Part shown: piece after piece, positions 46,871 through 59,621 of the stretch
Position numbering within the stretch: the stretch's first letter is position 1
Layout: every line of letters starts with the position of its first letter
Source of the DNA: Cercophora sp. LCS_1
Lineage: Eukaryota; Ascomycota; Sordariomycetes; Sordariales; Lasiosphaeriaceae
Reading direction: 5' to 3'
DNA length: 64,000 nucleotides
NCBI GenBank assembly: GCA_036250225.1
Contig: JAPZLL010000041.1
Coordinates: forward strand, 277,867 to 341,866
The notes under the pieces: model-generated
Seen by the model: the letters and a program-made list of their open reading frames with translations, nothing else
Database searches by the model: none
Told to the model about the DNA's origin: nothing
Made by a program: the position numbers and the translations under genes

Positions 46871-47158
46871 TATGGGCCATGTCTTTACCTGTTCTGTGCT
46901 TGTGTGGATAAACACCACCTCGGTAATCTTGAGATATGGATTGCCCTCTCTGTCCCCTGTGACCCCGATTCTCGAGGTCTCACACATCATGACGAACGCC
47001 TGAACTATCATTCCTTGCCCTCAGAAGACTATGCCAACCCTACTGCCCGAGAATCCATGGGCTACTTGAAGTGGAACTGGCGGATTATACGTAGATGGTT
47101 GTACTTCTTCTGTTATGATGGGCAGCCTATACCTTGACCATATATGTCCACTGGTACC

Positions 47159-48752
47159 TCATGCGTTGAGCACCGTGTCTGTGCCATCGTCATCATCGCT
47201 CAATGTCTCCACCTCATCGATGGCCTCCGCGCGAATAGAACCCAGCCCCCGCGCTGGGTCGTGAGGTGACACGTGAATGATGGCCTTACCCTGAACATGC
47301 TTCACCGAACTTTTCCACGTATCCCAGTCGTCCTCGTCCTTTATGAGGAAGCCGATCAACATACTAGGGTCCATGTCTTCCACACGAAGATGTCGAAGGC
47401 GTCGGGTGTGGCATGACTCAATTTCCTCGGGCGTGTAGTCCTTGGGGTCGAGACGATAGGGCAGGGCGTGACGAGTGTGGTGTGGATCAAGGAAGAAGAA
47501 ATAGACGCCGTGGGCGCCAACAAAGTAGTGGGATTGGGAAGGGCGGCCACTAGAAATAGTCAGCTAGAGATCCCCCCTGAAAACGAAGCCGAGACTCTTA
47601 CCCCGCAATTCCGACGGATTGCGGCATCTGTAGGGTTGATATGAGGGCCTCGAGATAAACCTTGTTGATCTTGTCGATGCCAAGTCTTGTGCATACGAGG
47701 ATCAGGGTAGGATGGAAGCGTTGCCCGTCAGGGTTGGCAATCGCCATGAAGCTGTCTTCGTATACATCTGGGAGGTCTCCTGTAGAATAGACACGTAATG
47801 TATTTTCGTGCTCGTTAGCCAATGCCCTAGTACATGTTAGACGACTTCCTAGACTTGGATTCGAAGCAACCAACTGAATACATCGCGCTGTTGCTGATGG
47901 GCCAAACCATTCGCCGGGGTATTTCCCGCATGCGTCGGCGCCGTGCCTGACAAAGTTATGAAGCGAGTATGGGGCGCGAGCGTCGTCCGCGAATAATGAT
48001 AGTATTTCGGCTTCTGCTCCTGGGCTTTTTGTCCGTCTCCATTCTGTACGAGCAGTTAGCTTCCAATTGGCATGAAAAGCGGTCAGTCATATTGTACCCC
48101 TGCCGAGGCGAGTGATCAGCAGAGCATTCGCCAACAGGCTTTGTCCTGATCGGATCATGCAACCCCAACCTGTGTCCGACGAGAATCCACCGGCTTGATC
48201 CCCAAAGAGCGTCCTAGCGCGCATCAGGGCCGAGAGGGCCGACGTAGCCCTGGGATCGGTCGATCTAGGGATTACTTCGAAGTTGTCCCGGTATGTCATC
48301 CATATTCGAGACTCGAAGTCCTCGAGGAACGACGGTGGCCAACCGCCATCTTGACCCGGCTCTTCATAAGCAAGCGAGGAATCGAAACTGCTGGTCGCGG
48401 AGTCGGGAGGCGTATCGGGGTTGTGAGTTCTCGGTTTATCGGTAACGACTGTTTTGTCTGTCTCGAGGGACTCGGTGTTTTCGGTGCCCTCAACTGGCGG
48501 GGTATTTGCAGCGAGCAGCGGGCTGCCGTATGTCTTCGTATCGAGGGTGTAGGAACATCCAAGGCACCAGACCGGCCCGTTCACGGATCTGTCGTTCACA
48601 GGCTCAGGGTCCCACAACTTTGAAACGATCCGCCTGCCGATACGGCTGACCTCTGCAGCGCTAGCTATTGCAACCTCCATAGCTCCAGCCAGCTTCGGCG
48701 ATGTTTCCGACACTGTCGATTGCCAGCTGCTGTCTTGCCTTGGTGATTTCAT
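47159..48752 (-). CDS. ATG4: Autophagy cysteine protease Atg4
   Basis: Exons 48752-48098, 48043-47875, 47826-47602 and 47549-47159 give 479 aa; introns are 54, 48 and 52 nt. The joins restore TRLGR-EWRRTK, ARCIQ-ALANEHE and VGIAG-GRPSQSHYFVG. The active-site cysteine is C198 in DTGWGCMIRSGQ, and the Asp-His pair lies in FLDPHH. The C-terminus has an acidic cluster (EVETLSDDDDGTD). An inner ATG at 48680 (MEVAIASAAEVSRIG) would give 455 aa and starts closer to known fungal Atg4 proteins, so either start is possible. Atg4 trims Atg8 and later removes it from lipid. It is the second core autophagy gene in this window. Confidence 0.95.
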
Positions 48753-49415
48753 CGGTGTTTTGCCGCCTGTGACCGAGTAAGGTTACCGAGATTAGAAACT
48801 CATATCACCAATACGTTTATGGACCGAAAGCTAGATTCACCACGCAAAGGGCTGGGATGGGGGGTCCAGCCGTCTGGAGTGAGGAGGGGCAACGTTTGTT
48901 TGTGGGAGCCGAGTTCACAAACTGGGAACTTAGGCCCTTCGGTCGAGCGTAATTAGGGTATCGAGGTCTCGATAGTGTTTGAGGTGAGATTGCGGTTAGC
49001 TTTGAGCAGGAGAAAGCGCGTTCAGGTAAAGAGGCGGCTGTCGGTCACAGTGGAGGAAGGTATGTCATCTGGTCGCGGGGGACTCCACCTGAGTGGCAGG
49101 AGCTCGCTGGTGCCTGCCGCAGGCCCGATCCCTGGCGGTCAAGCGGGCCTTGTCACATTCAATGTGGGGTTTCTGTCGTACCCTAACCCTTGGCCAGTCT
49201 TTGACGTGGTCTTGCATGCATGACTCCAGCGCCGGGGATTTACTACTGCTGTTCCACTCCTCGCGCCAGCCGGGCAGATTCTGCCATCCTCAATTTCCTG
49301 CCAAAATCGGACAGGGCAGTTGTTACTGTTTCGAGGGTTGGTGGTATCTCGGACTACCAGAGCATTCTGAGCTTTCCTTTTCTCTGCTCCGGATCGCACC
49401 TTCGGCTTGGTCACT
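48753..49415. promoter_or_regulatory. Divergent promoter ATG4 / SQS1
   Basis: 663 bp between start codons. Only shadow frames; no specific site is claimed. Confidence 0.5.
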
Positions 49416-51593
49416 ATGGCGAACCGGAGGGGCAAAAAACCGTTCACGGGCGGTAAAGGCTCTCGTTTCCAGTCTTCAGGAACAGACAGCAGGCTCAAGG
49501 ATTTTTCAACAACAAACCAAGCCGGTCCAGCAACCGATGGTTATGCTGGAAATGGGTACAGCGGCGGGTTTCAGGGTTCGTTTGCCCGCGATTGGCCTCC
49601 TTCCGATTTTGCAGCTTGATGTTCTAACACAGTAAGGCTTTTCCATGAGAGATGAGGCTAGGAATACCATGTCTCATACTCCCCTCTCATCCCAGACTGA
49701 AAAATTGCGGCAAAAGCCTGTCACTTTTGTGAGCGCGGGGTTCATTGAGCCGCTCAAGGGCACCGAGGACCAGAAGCTCGGCGACCAGGGTAAGCAGACT
49801 GATGAGCCGCAAGTGGGCGACGACTCAGCCGAGAAAGAGCCGACGACAGGCAGGGATGGCGCCGAGCTTGGTGATGACGACGAGGCCGAGACCGTCGCCA
49901 CAGAGGAAGTCGATCTCCATGTTGCCGGGGTTCTTGAGGAGATTTTTGCCATTGAAGAGGAAGTCGTTATGGCAGACGCACCCGCTGTTGTCGAACCGGC
50001 CGGGGACACTGCTCCCTTCTTCTTCGACCTCACTGGGAACAAGACACTTCATCACGTCTTCCAACAGCCTTCACCAGAACCAACTCCCCGTTTCACGTCC
50101 GTTGACCCTGAATCCGATGATGAGGTTATTCTCTTCAAAGGACGATCATCAAAATCCGAGAGGAATGGCAAACGTGGGGGCCAAAGAAAGAAGCCCCAGT
50201 TTTTGGTTGACAAGATGAGGAGTAAGAAAGCTGGCGAGGCTCAGAGGGCCATCATGAACGAGTCTCCATCCCACATTAATCTGAGGCAATCCGATCCAGC
50301 TAACGGGGATCGAGCGGGGCCATCACATATGGGTCAGGAGGTGCCAAAGGGGCCTGAGGGGGTTAATGAGGAAGACGCTATTCTGGCCGACTACATTGCG
50401 AACATGGAAGCAAACCCCGACGACGATTTTCTCAGTCAGATCCGGTCTTTTAGCAAGAGAGAGCTGGGTGGTTCAGATGAGGCTTTCGGCGCCAATTCTT
50501 CAGGTAACGAGAGCTCGTCTGAGGATAGCACAGACGAGGACGACGAAGATGGGTATGGAAAGAATGGCGATCCAACAACTGCTGGGGAAGATCAGGATAT
50601 GAATGCCGATATGGATGACGAAACCCTCGCTCACCTCCTCGCCAGACAAGAACAGCTGGGTATCAGCAGCGATGAATTGCTCCTTGGTAACGGCACTCGT
50701 CTCAGGTCCCGACGCGCCAAGTCACAATCCAACGGCTTGAATAGCACTTCAGTCACGGAAGCATTTGGTGAACTGGATCTAACTGGGTTTGAACCGCCTG
50801 TGCCGCGTAAAGGGCGGCGCAGAAAGCAACCTCCAGTGTTCAACGTATCGGATTCCGAACTAGAGGCAGCATTGAGGAAGGCATGGGAGAGAGATCGCGA
50901 GCGCAAGAAGAATCGAAAACTAGAGCGGGAAGCAAAGCGTGTACAGGGTCTCCTCCGCAAGAACGCAGACCCGGAAGATCTCCGGGTCAAGTACCAATCC
51001 AGCATGACGGTTGACGATGTCAAGCATGAGCTTCTCCAATTCCTCATGGACACGATCGAGACGTACGTTATCCCTATACTCCCCACCACCGCTGTCACAT
51101 ATTGATCCATACCAGCATTCAATTCCCACCAATGGACAAGCAGGCTCGCATGATGGTCCACGAGATTGCAGGGAAGTTCAAAATCAAGACTCAATCAACT
51201 GGCAATGGCGACCAACGACGTCCAGTCTTGTATCGGACTAAACGCACGGCGCGATACTCGGAGGATCAGTGGGAGATGGCCGAGAGGGACATCGCCAATG
51301 CCGCTTTCAGGGTTACGAAGAAGATCAAGTATTTCCGCACCGGCGTCGCAGGAAGCTCCCGGGGAGGTGCATCTGGGGGAGGTGGCGGGAAATCATCCTA
51401 CGCAGCAGTAAGCTACAGGGAAGGAGAGATCGTCGGTGCCTCCATCCCCGAGCTTGGTCAGGGCAACAAAGGAAGAGCTATGCTGGAAAAGATGGGCTGG
51501 GCCAAAGGCATGGGGCTAGGTGCTCTAGAGAACAAAGGCATCTTGGAGCCCGTTGCCCAAGTCGTCAAGACCTCCAAGGCCGGACTCGGTTAA
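49416..51593 (+). CDS. SQS1: G-patch/R3H protein Sqs1 (Pfa1-type Prp43 activator)
   Basis: Exons 49416-49575, 49637-51062 and 51116-51593 give 687 aa. Intron 1 (61 nt, GTTCGT donor, TTCTAAC branch, TAAG acceptor) is inferred because the first exon otherwise stops and the next frame begins FSMRDEARNT. Intron 2 (53 nt) joins DTIET-TIQFPPMDKQARM. The N-terminus is basic and Gly-rich (MANRRGKKPFTGGKGS). A long acidic middle follows (LADYIANMEANPDDDFLSQI), then an R3H domain at about 515-575. The end is a G-patch (GRAMLEKMGWAKGMGLGALE). Such proteins recruit and stimulate the DEAH helicase Prp43 in splicing and 40S maturation. Together with GAR1, NEP1 and JJJ1 it is a fourth RNP-biogenesis gene here. 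Confidence 0.92.
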
Positions 51594-52689
<1,096 letters not shown>

Positions 52690-54623
52690 TTTGATGGTGT
52701 GGAAAGCTGGTAAATGCTACAAAAGCAGATGTGTTGACAGAAGTCGATGAAAGGGCGCGGGTGGCTGTGGGATGAATGTGTGAGTTGAAGTGGTTGATGG
52801 AAAAAGTTGAAGTTGGCGAGGGGGTTTGGCTTTTTGTAGCTGGACGCGACCAGCACGAGTGGTTCTGCTGATTGAATGATTGATTTGGGGCGCCTCGCGT
52901 GGGGGGTGGGTCCTGGCAGCCAGGCTGGAACGTGATTTGGCGAAATAAAAAATACGGCACAAAGCCAACCCCCCGGTTCGTAAAAATCGACAGGGCGACG
53001 CGGTGGCCCTAGCGTCATAACAAAATGCCTTGCCAAAAGGGGAATAATGAGATAACGGGTCTTGCTTGCACAACCCAGACGCATTTCCTGGGGATCAGAG
53101 CTGCAACCTTGGCATGCCACAGCGCGCACCCTCAAACCCAGACCCGCAGACGCGTGCTGTGAAGCAACCGCTGTCGCTCGCGTCGGCAACTGCAGATAGC
53201 GAGATACCTGGAGCATGACGAGACAGACGCGTCTCCATCGCGTACCCACACAACGCCCGCTTCGCTGACCATGTCCTCCCTGCTCTGGAAGCCGGAGGCA
53301 GCTCCATTCCCAGCCACATCATGAATTTTGATCCTGGTCGCGTCTCTCTCCAGCCACGCCAAGGCGCTCCCGGGCTGCCCCATCCACGACTTCACTTGAC
53401 AGGTCGGCAAGAGCCGCATCGCGATTCGCGACCCAGTGGGTGTCTCCTGCAGGCGCTCTCTCGGCCCGGACTCAAGGGACTGTGACATATGGGTCCAAAA
53501 TCCGGAGATCTAGATTCACATTGTGGGGAGACGAGGAGGCGAAAGCTTAATTCCGAATTCATTGTGGGATATCTACGGCTCCGGAAGCGCCAACCAGCCC
53601 TACGGACCCTTTCAGACCCGGGGAAATGGGGAAGACAGAGTCCCAGAGCGTTCCAGGACGCTTTGGGGATCTCCCAGACGTCCTGAGGATCCGGAAGCAA
53701 GACCCGAATGACTTGGAGAGGTCAGAAAAGACAAAACGCCTCGACCTGACCCAAAAACAGGTGAAAACCCCCCAAGAAACCCACAACATGTGACCCAACC
53801 TTGGACCAGAGGGGTTCAAACCCAAAGATCCGCCCCTCTGTGCCTCGAATCTGGTTCCTGGGGCCAAAAGGGTTCAAACCTTGAAAATGGGCGAGACCAA
53901 AGGTGAACAAGCACCTCATCACACTGAAGTGACAAAGCAGGTCGGACCAAAGGGGTCCATCAGATATCAAACAGATTCGGATGGACAATCAGACCAAATC
54001 AACCCAGATCAACAATCAGTCAACACCGAAGGGTATTGACTGATGGAAGAAGTGGTCGTTGAAAGGCCATCGACCCGAGACCCAAGTGACCTGAACCAAA
54101 TCAGCAACTGCTTGACGCGATCAAGGGGAAGCGTGTCTGTGGGGGCTTCATCGCGTTGGGCGCGTTGGTTCGCAATCATGGTCGAAAGCAGGGACAGAGG
54201 CTGGGGTGTCGCAATTATTTGTAAAATCAGGCGCAGTGAATTTGCCCGCATTTTTTCTGCCATGATTCAAAGTCGGCCTGATTCAGCGTAGTGTGGCTGG
54301 GTGTCTCGGCTGGTTGTGGAGACGCGTGCAGCCAATTGCCGACCTCAGCTGGCTGCTACCTTTTTCGCCCTTTTTACCCACAACCCTTTTTCGGACTAGC
54401 TCCACAAGCCCCGATCAACAGAGCGAGGCCGCGGGTGATCCGTGATTTCGCAACGCCGTCACGCGAAAACTACTTAATTCGCAAATCCCCCACCACCGTC
54501 TTTCTTCCACCACTTCATCACACTTCATCCCACTTCCGCTCGCCACATCAATCTACGCGTCTTTTACGACCACCATCAACTCACACAACCCACTTTTACA
54601 CCCACCCCAACAACTCAATCAAA
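52690..54623. promoter_or_regulatory. Divergent H2B/H2A intergenic region, 1.9 kb
   Basis: Long for a histone pair. The outer parts are the two promoters. The middle (about 53490-54010) carries loosely repeated strings such as GGGGTTCAAACCC near 53809 and AAGGGTTCAAACC near 53868, without a credible reading frame. No other gene was found. Confidence 0.5.
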
Positions 54624-55687
<1,064 letters not shown>

Positions 55688-56224
55688 CTAGAACTTGAGC
55701 GGCGGGGGGGCTGTTGTGTCAAGTTGTCAGCGAACATTCGGAATAGCAGGTGGGAAATAGTGCTTACGATCCAGATTGTGAGCGGGCAGGTTTCTCTCGT
55801 ACTTGGAACCTGGAAGATTATTAGCCTGACCACTTGCTTCCATGCAGCCCACCACGAATGCTCACCTCCAGGGGCGGTGGGAGGGATATATGGATCCGGG
55901 TGCTTCCACTTCTCCAGCAACTTCTCTGTCTCCTTCAACAGCAACTGCGCGTATCCGCATCAGCCTCCATACCAACCTCCAATAGATATTAGGATCACAA
56001 ACCCGTTGTTGTCTGGGATCGGTGATATTACGGTTCTTCTCAAAGAGCGACCGAATGTAGAGGGCCTGGCCGCGCCAAATGCTCCGGTGCACCGTCCAGT
56101 CGAGCGCGAGCTTGAGGGAGCGCCGATAGAGCGACCTGGGTATGTGTTAACGCCCTCTTCCGGCCCTAATCTTGACGATTATCCTTCGAGAAACTAACAA
56201 GGCAGCCTTTCTTGTCGTCGACAT
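55688..56224 (-). CDS. NDUFB9: Complex I LYR-motif subunit, NDUFB9 (B22) type
   Basis: Five short exons on minus: 56224-56199, 56135-56003, 55944-55866, 55809-55768 and 55710-55688, total 100 aa. The four introns are 56-63 nt and all joins are in phase. The protein has the LYR motif (LLSLYRRSLKLALDW), then LYIRSLFEKNRNITDPRQQR and LLLKETEKLLEKWKHPDPYI. It ends PPTAPGGSKYERNLPAHNLD and PPPPLKF. The HPDPYI...PGGSKYERN block matches NDUFB9, a membrane-arm subunit of NADH:ubiquinone oxidoreductase that binds mitochondrial acyl-carrier protein. The final exon of 23 nt sits on a C7 run. It is divergent from KGD2, another mitochondrial gene. Confidence 0.88.
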
Positions 56225-56823
56225 GGTGGGATAGCTCTGTGGTTGCTGGTCGGGAGCTCGAACTCGTGAGGTGGGCGGCGTGCGCGACCGCTTCAGGGCC
56301 CCCCTTGGTATCAATTCCCACAGTCGATGTGGGAATTGGATCGGGCGAGACTATGACGACTGATTCCCTGCGTGGGATGGCTGCAGTCGGGGCAAGGTCG
56401 GAATCGTGGCAGGCAGTCTGGTCGAGCTCAATTGAGGTCCCGGATTGGAGAAGTTACTCTCGCGTGCAGCGCTGTTTTGCTGCCTCAGGCCTCAACTGGT
56501 CAGAGCTTTGGGAGACGGGGATAGGGCGGAAGGTGCCCCACAGTGCAATCGATTCGGCCGGAACAACGCTCTTCCAGCACAGTTGTCTCCGACTGCACGA
56601 ACCGGTCTGTGACGCAGGGCGGGTCTTCGGCTGCATTGGCGGTTGCGACGAATTGGTCGGGGGTTACAGCCGGCTGAAATTTCCCAGGTGAATAAAGCTC
56701 ATCCTCAATTCCGATCCTGTCACCCGACCTTGCTACGTCAACCTCGTCGACGACCTCACCGATCTAGATCCAATCCCTTTCCCTTTTCCTCCTTTTGCTC
56801 GATCCCATCCAGACTTGTTGAAG
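56225..56823. promoter_or_regulatory. Divergent promoter NDUFB9 / KGD2 with a 27-bp palindrome
   Basis: 599 bp between start codons. At 56312-56338 an 11-bp perfect inverted repeat (CAATTCCCACA / TGTGGGAATTG) flanks a 5-nt spacer, a layout expected of a dimeric regulator site. The right arm holds a CCAAT on the minus strand. A 159-codon frame across 56212-56691 overlaps NDUFB9 exon 1 and looks spurious. Confidence 0.55.
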
Positions 56824-58255
56824 ATGCGTTCCGCAAACCTGGCGACGTTTTCCCGCGGTCTCCGCATGGCGACGCTGCGCGCGCCCCCCAGGACTTCGTT
56901 CGCAATGCGCATGTACGCACGATGGGCCTCCACGACTGTCAAAGTTCCACCAATGGCCGAGTCTATCAGCGAAGGAACCTTGAAACAATGGAACAAGCAG
57001 ATCGGCGATTTTGTCGAGCAGGACGAGGAGATTGCCACGATCGAGACGGACAAGGTGTGTTCGCGTCGCAGCGAGTCATGAGCACCCAAGTTGGTCGTCT
57101 AACAGTCTCTTGCAGATTGACGTGGCTGTCAATGCCCCAGAGGCCGGCACGATCAAGGAATTTCTGGCGAACGAGGAGGATACCGTCACCGTCGGCCAGG
57201 ATCTTTTTACTCTAGAGACTGGCGGCGAAAAGCCGGCTACCTCGGAACCCAAGGAGGAGAACGCCCCCGCCGAACCCGAGAAGGAGATCCAGTCCGAGAA
57301 GGCACCCGAGAGCAAGCCAGAGGAGAGCAAACCTGCACCCCCTCCTGCGCCCAAGAAGGAGACACCCGCTCCTAAACAGGAAAGCAAGCCTGCCCCGAGT
57401 AAGGAGGCCCCGGCTACCCTTGGTAACCGCGAGGAGCGCAGAGTAAGTTGGAACGGATGCACTCGCACCCATGGCTCTTGATCAGGTGTTGACGCAACGG
57501 AACAGGTCAAAATGAACAGGATGCGACTTCGCATCGCCGAGCGTCTCAAGCAATCGCAGAACACGGCCGCTTCTCTCACGACGTTCAACGAGGTCGATAT
57601 GTCTGCGTTGATGGATTTCCGCAAGGCGTACAAGGATGAGATTCTGAAGAAGACTGGCGTCAAGCTCGGCTTCATGAGCGCTTTCTCCCGTGCTTGCGTT
57701 CTCGCGATGCGCGACATCCCGGTCGTCAACGCCTCGATCGAGGGCCCCAACGGTGGTGACACGATCGTTTACAGGGATTACGTTGACATCAGTGTTGCGG
57801 TTGCGACTGAGAAGGGCCTCGTTACACCCGTCGTGCGCAATGTTGAGGAGCTGGATATGGTCGGGATCGAGAAGGCGATTGCTGACATGGGAAAGAAGGT
57901 TCGTTCGACCACTTGGAGTCGTTGAAGTGTTAGGACTGTTGTGCTGACGAAACTGCAGGCTCGCGACAGCAAGCTTACGATTGAGGATATGGCTGGCGGT
58001 ACCTTCACTATCAGCAACGGTGGTGTGTTCGGCTCCTTGATGGGAACACCCATCATCAATCTGCCCCAGACGGCGGTGCTTGGTCTCCACGCGATCAAGG
58101 AGCGGCCGGTGGCTGTCAACGGCAAGGTGGAGATTCGCCCGATGATGTATCTGGCTCTCACCTACGACCACAGACTTCTGGATGGCAGGGAGGCTGTTCA
58201 GTTCCTGGTGAAGGTCAAGGAGTACATCGAGGACCCCCGGAAGATGCTCCTATAG
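56824..58255 (+). CDS. KGD2: 2-oxoglutarate dehydrogenase E2 (dihydrolipoyl succinyltransferase)
   Basis: Exons 56824-57054, 57116-57442, 57506-57898 and 57959-58255 give 415 aa; introns are 60-63 nt. Residues 1-37 are an Arg/Ser/Ala-rich mitochondrial presequence. The lipoyl domain runs from [20 protein letters not shown] to the lipoylated lysine K77 in ATIETDK, at the first splice site. It ends near [10 protein letters not shown]. The linker is Pro/Glu/Lys-rich with no clear E3-binding domain, as usual for E2o. The catalytic domain ([29 protein letters not shown]) carries H388 and D392 in DHRLLDG. It forms the 24-mer core of the TCA-cycle 2-oxoglutarate dehydrogenase complex. Confidence 0.97.
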
Positions 58256-58563
58256 GGTGTTGCTGGCAAAAGGGGTAATGAGGTCGGGTGTGGGCGATCC
58301 GGCTTCGTTGTGTAAAATGTAGACTCTCATAGACTTGTTTCCGCTAGTACATCGCATCTGGGGGCGTTTCCAAGTTAGAATCATGGCAAGCCAGCAAGGG
58401 GATACGAGGATGCGGTGGCCTGGGGGTAATGTCCATCTCCTTTGTCTGGGTTGGGTTAATGGATGAGGTTGAATCATGACAACTTACCGACTGTGTGTGC
58501 CCCTCCCCTCCGTTGTGTCCCGTTGATATCGCGGGGGAGGCAACTACACCAACGCCCTGCTTC
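58256..58563. terminator. Converging 3' flanks
   Basis: 308 bp between the KGD2 stop and the stop of the unrecognised minus-strand gene. Nothing found. Confidence 0.4.
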
Positions 58564-59621
58564 TTACAGCAGGGGATCCTCTAGATACGGGTTGGGGAAC
58601 CAGTGCCGTAGCCGTGCTTGGTAATCCCCCTCCAGCAGACTCTCATCGCCGGTCAAGCGGCTCCAGTCTGCTGGGTGCCCAGGGGGGCCAAAAGCAGGCT
58701 CGGTGGCTGGTGACCCGACCAGAAGAACGGACTCCAGCGAGAGAGCAGCGGATGGTGCTACCACCGGGGCGGATGATGCAGGGGCGAGCGGCATTGGAGC
58801 TGCTGGGGCGGAGGAGGCCGAGCCAGCGACGGCAGAGTTTCCCGGCTTGTGGGCACGGCGGAGCTTGATGCTCTCGCGAGCATCGGCTCCCACTGCTGCC
58901 ACCGCTCCCCCCTGGCGGTTCGCTTCCTGGGAGGTGGTCAGCTTGTACGCCGTCAATGGGGAATCTAAAAGGCACTATTGTAGTCCTCTGGAAAGCATAT
59001 GTCCGTAGGGAATGTCCATCTGACTCCGTGTGCTTTGGGCACGTCCGGGAGTCTAATATATCTAGGGGTTGCGATGGGTATACAACAAGCCTGTCTGACT
59101 CTGGGGAAGAGACGAAGTGAAGATGTAAACGTACCGGTGTTCTCGCTCTCACGCGGTCTCCGCCATTGTAGGCGGCGCGGTAAGCACTCACCAGCTCCAG
59201 GAACTCGGTCCGCCATCTCTGGTCCATTTGTTTGGTTCCCACGTTAGTCACCCGACATCTATACATTGAGGTCTATAGTGACGGAACCGAGATATGTCTT
59301 ACCGCCCTGCAGGATTCACCTCGTGCCTCGCAGGAGGTGCGCTTCCCTGGGTCTAGGTTATCCATTAGCTCATATACATGTAACACATTACCATGCTTAT
59401 GGCGGCTTACCTCCTCACGATGGGAGACACCGCGCCTCCCCTTGTAGCTCTGGGAGCTTCTTTGGCCGGTGTACAGGCACTGGGATACCACCTTGGTTTT
59501 TTCTCGTGTTGAGCATTCGTCCAAGGCAGCCGCAACACGGGTTGGTGGGTATACGGCCATTAGCCACCCCGTTGGGTGTTGGGGTGACCAAGGCCGGGGC
59601 GGAGGTGTCGGTCTGTGACAT
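58564..59621 (-). CDS. Unrecognised multi-exon gene, exon model tentative
   Basis: The last exon is well supported: 58926-58564, opening after a CTGAC branch and CTCCCAG acceptor (EANRQGGAVAAVGADARESI), through an Ala/Pro linker to WSRLTGDESLLEGDYQARLR and HWFPNPYLEDPLL. Upstream, about 59216-59135 reads RWRTEFLELVSAYRAAYNGG in a compatible phase. A likely start is ATG 59621 (MSQTDTSAPALVTPTPNG). A middle part around 59410-59500 gives TKVVSQCLYTGQRSS and SHREE before a GTAAGC donor. Two or three introns lie between, not all of which I can place. No family is recognised; it looks soluble, small and charged. It could also be misread in part. Confidence 0.5.

Noticed and set aside
56212..56691. 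159-codon plus-strand frame between NDUFB9 and KGD2
   Set aside because: Overlaps NDUFB9 exon 1 antisense and spans the shared promoter; no protein-like pattern.
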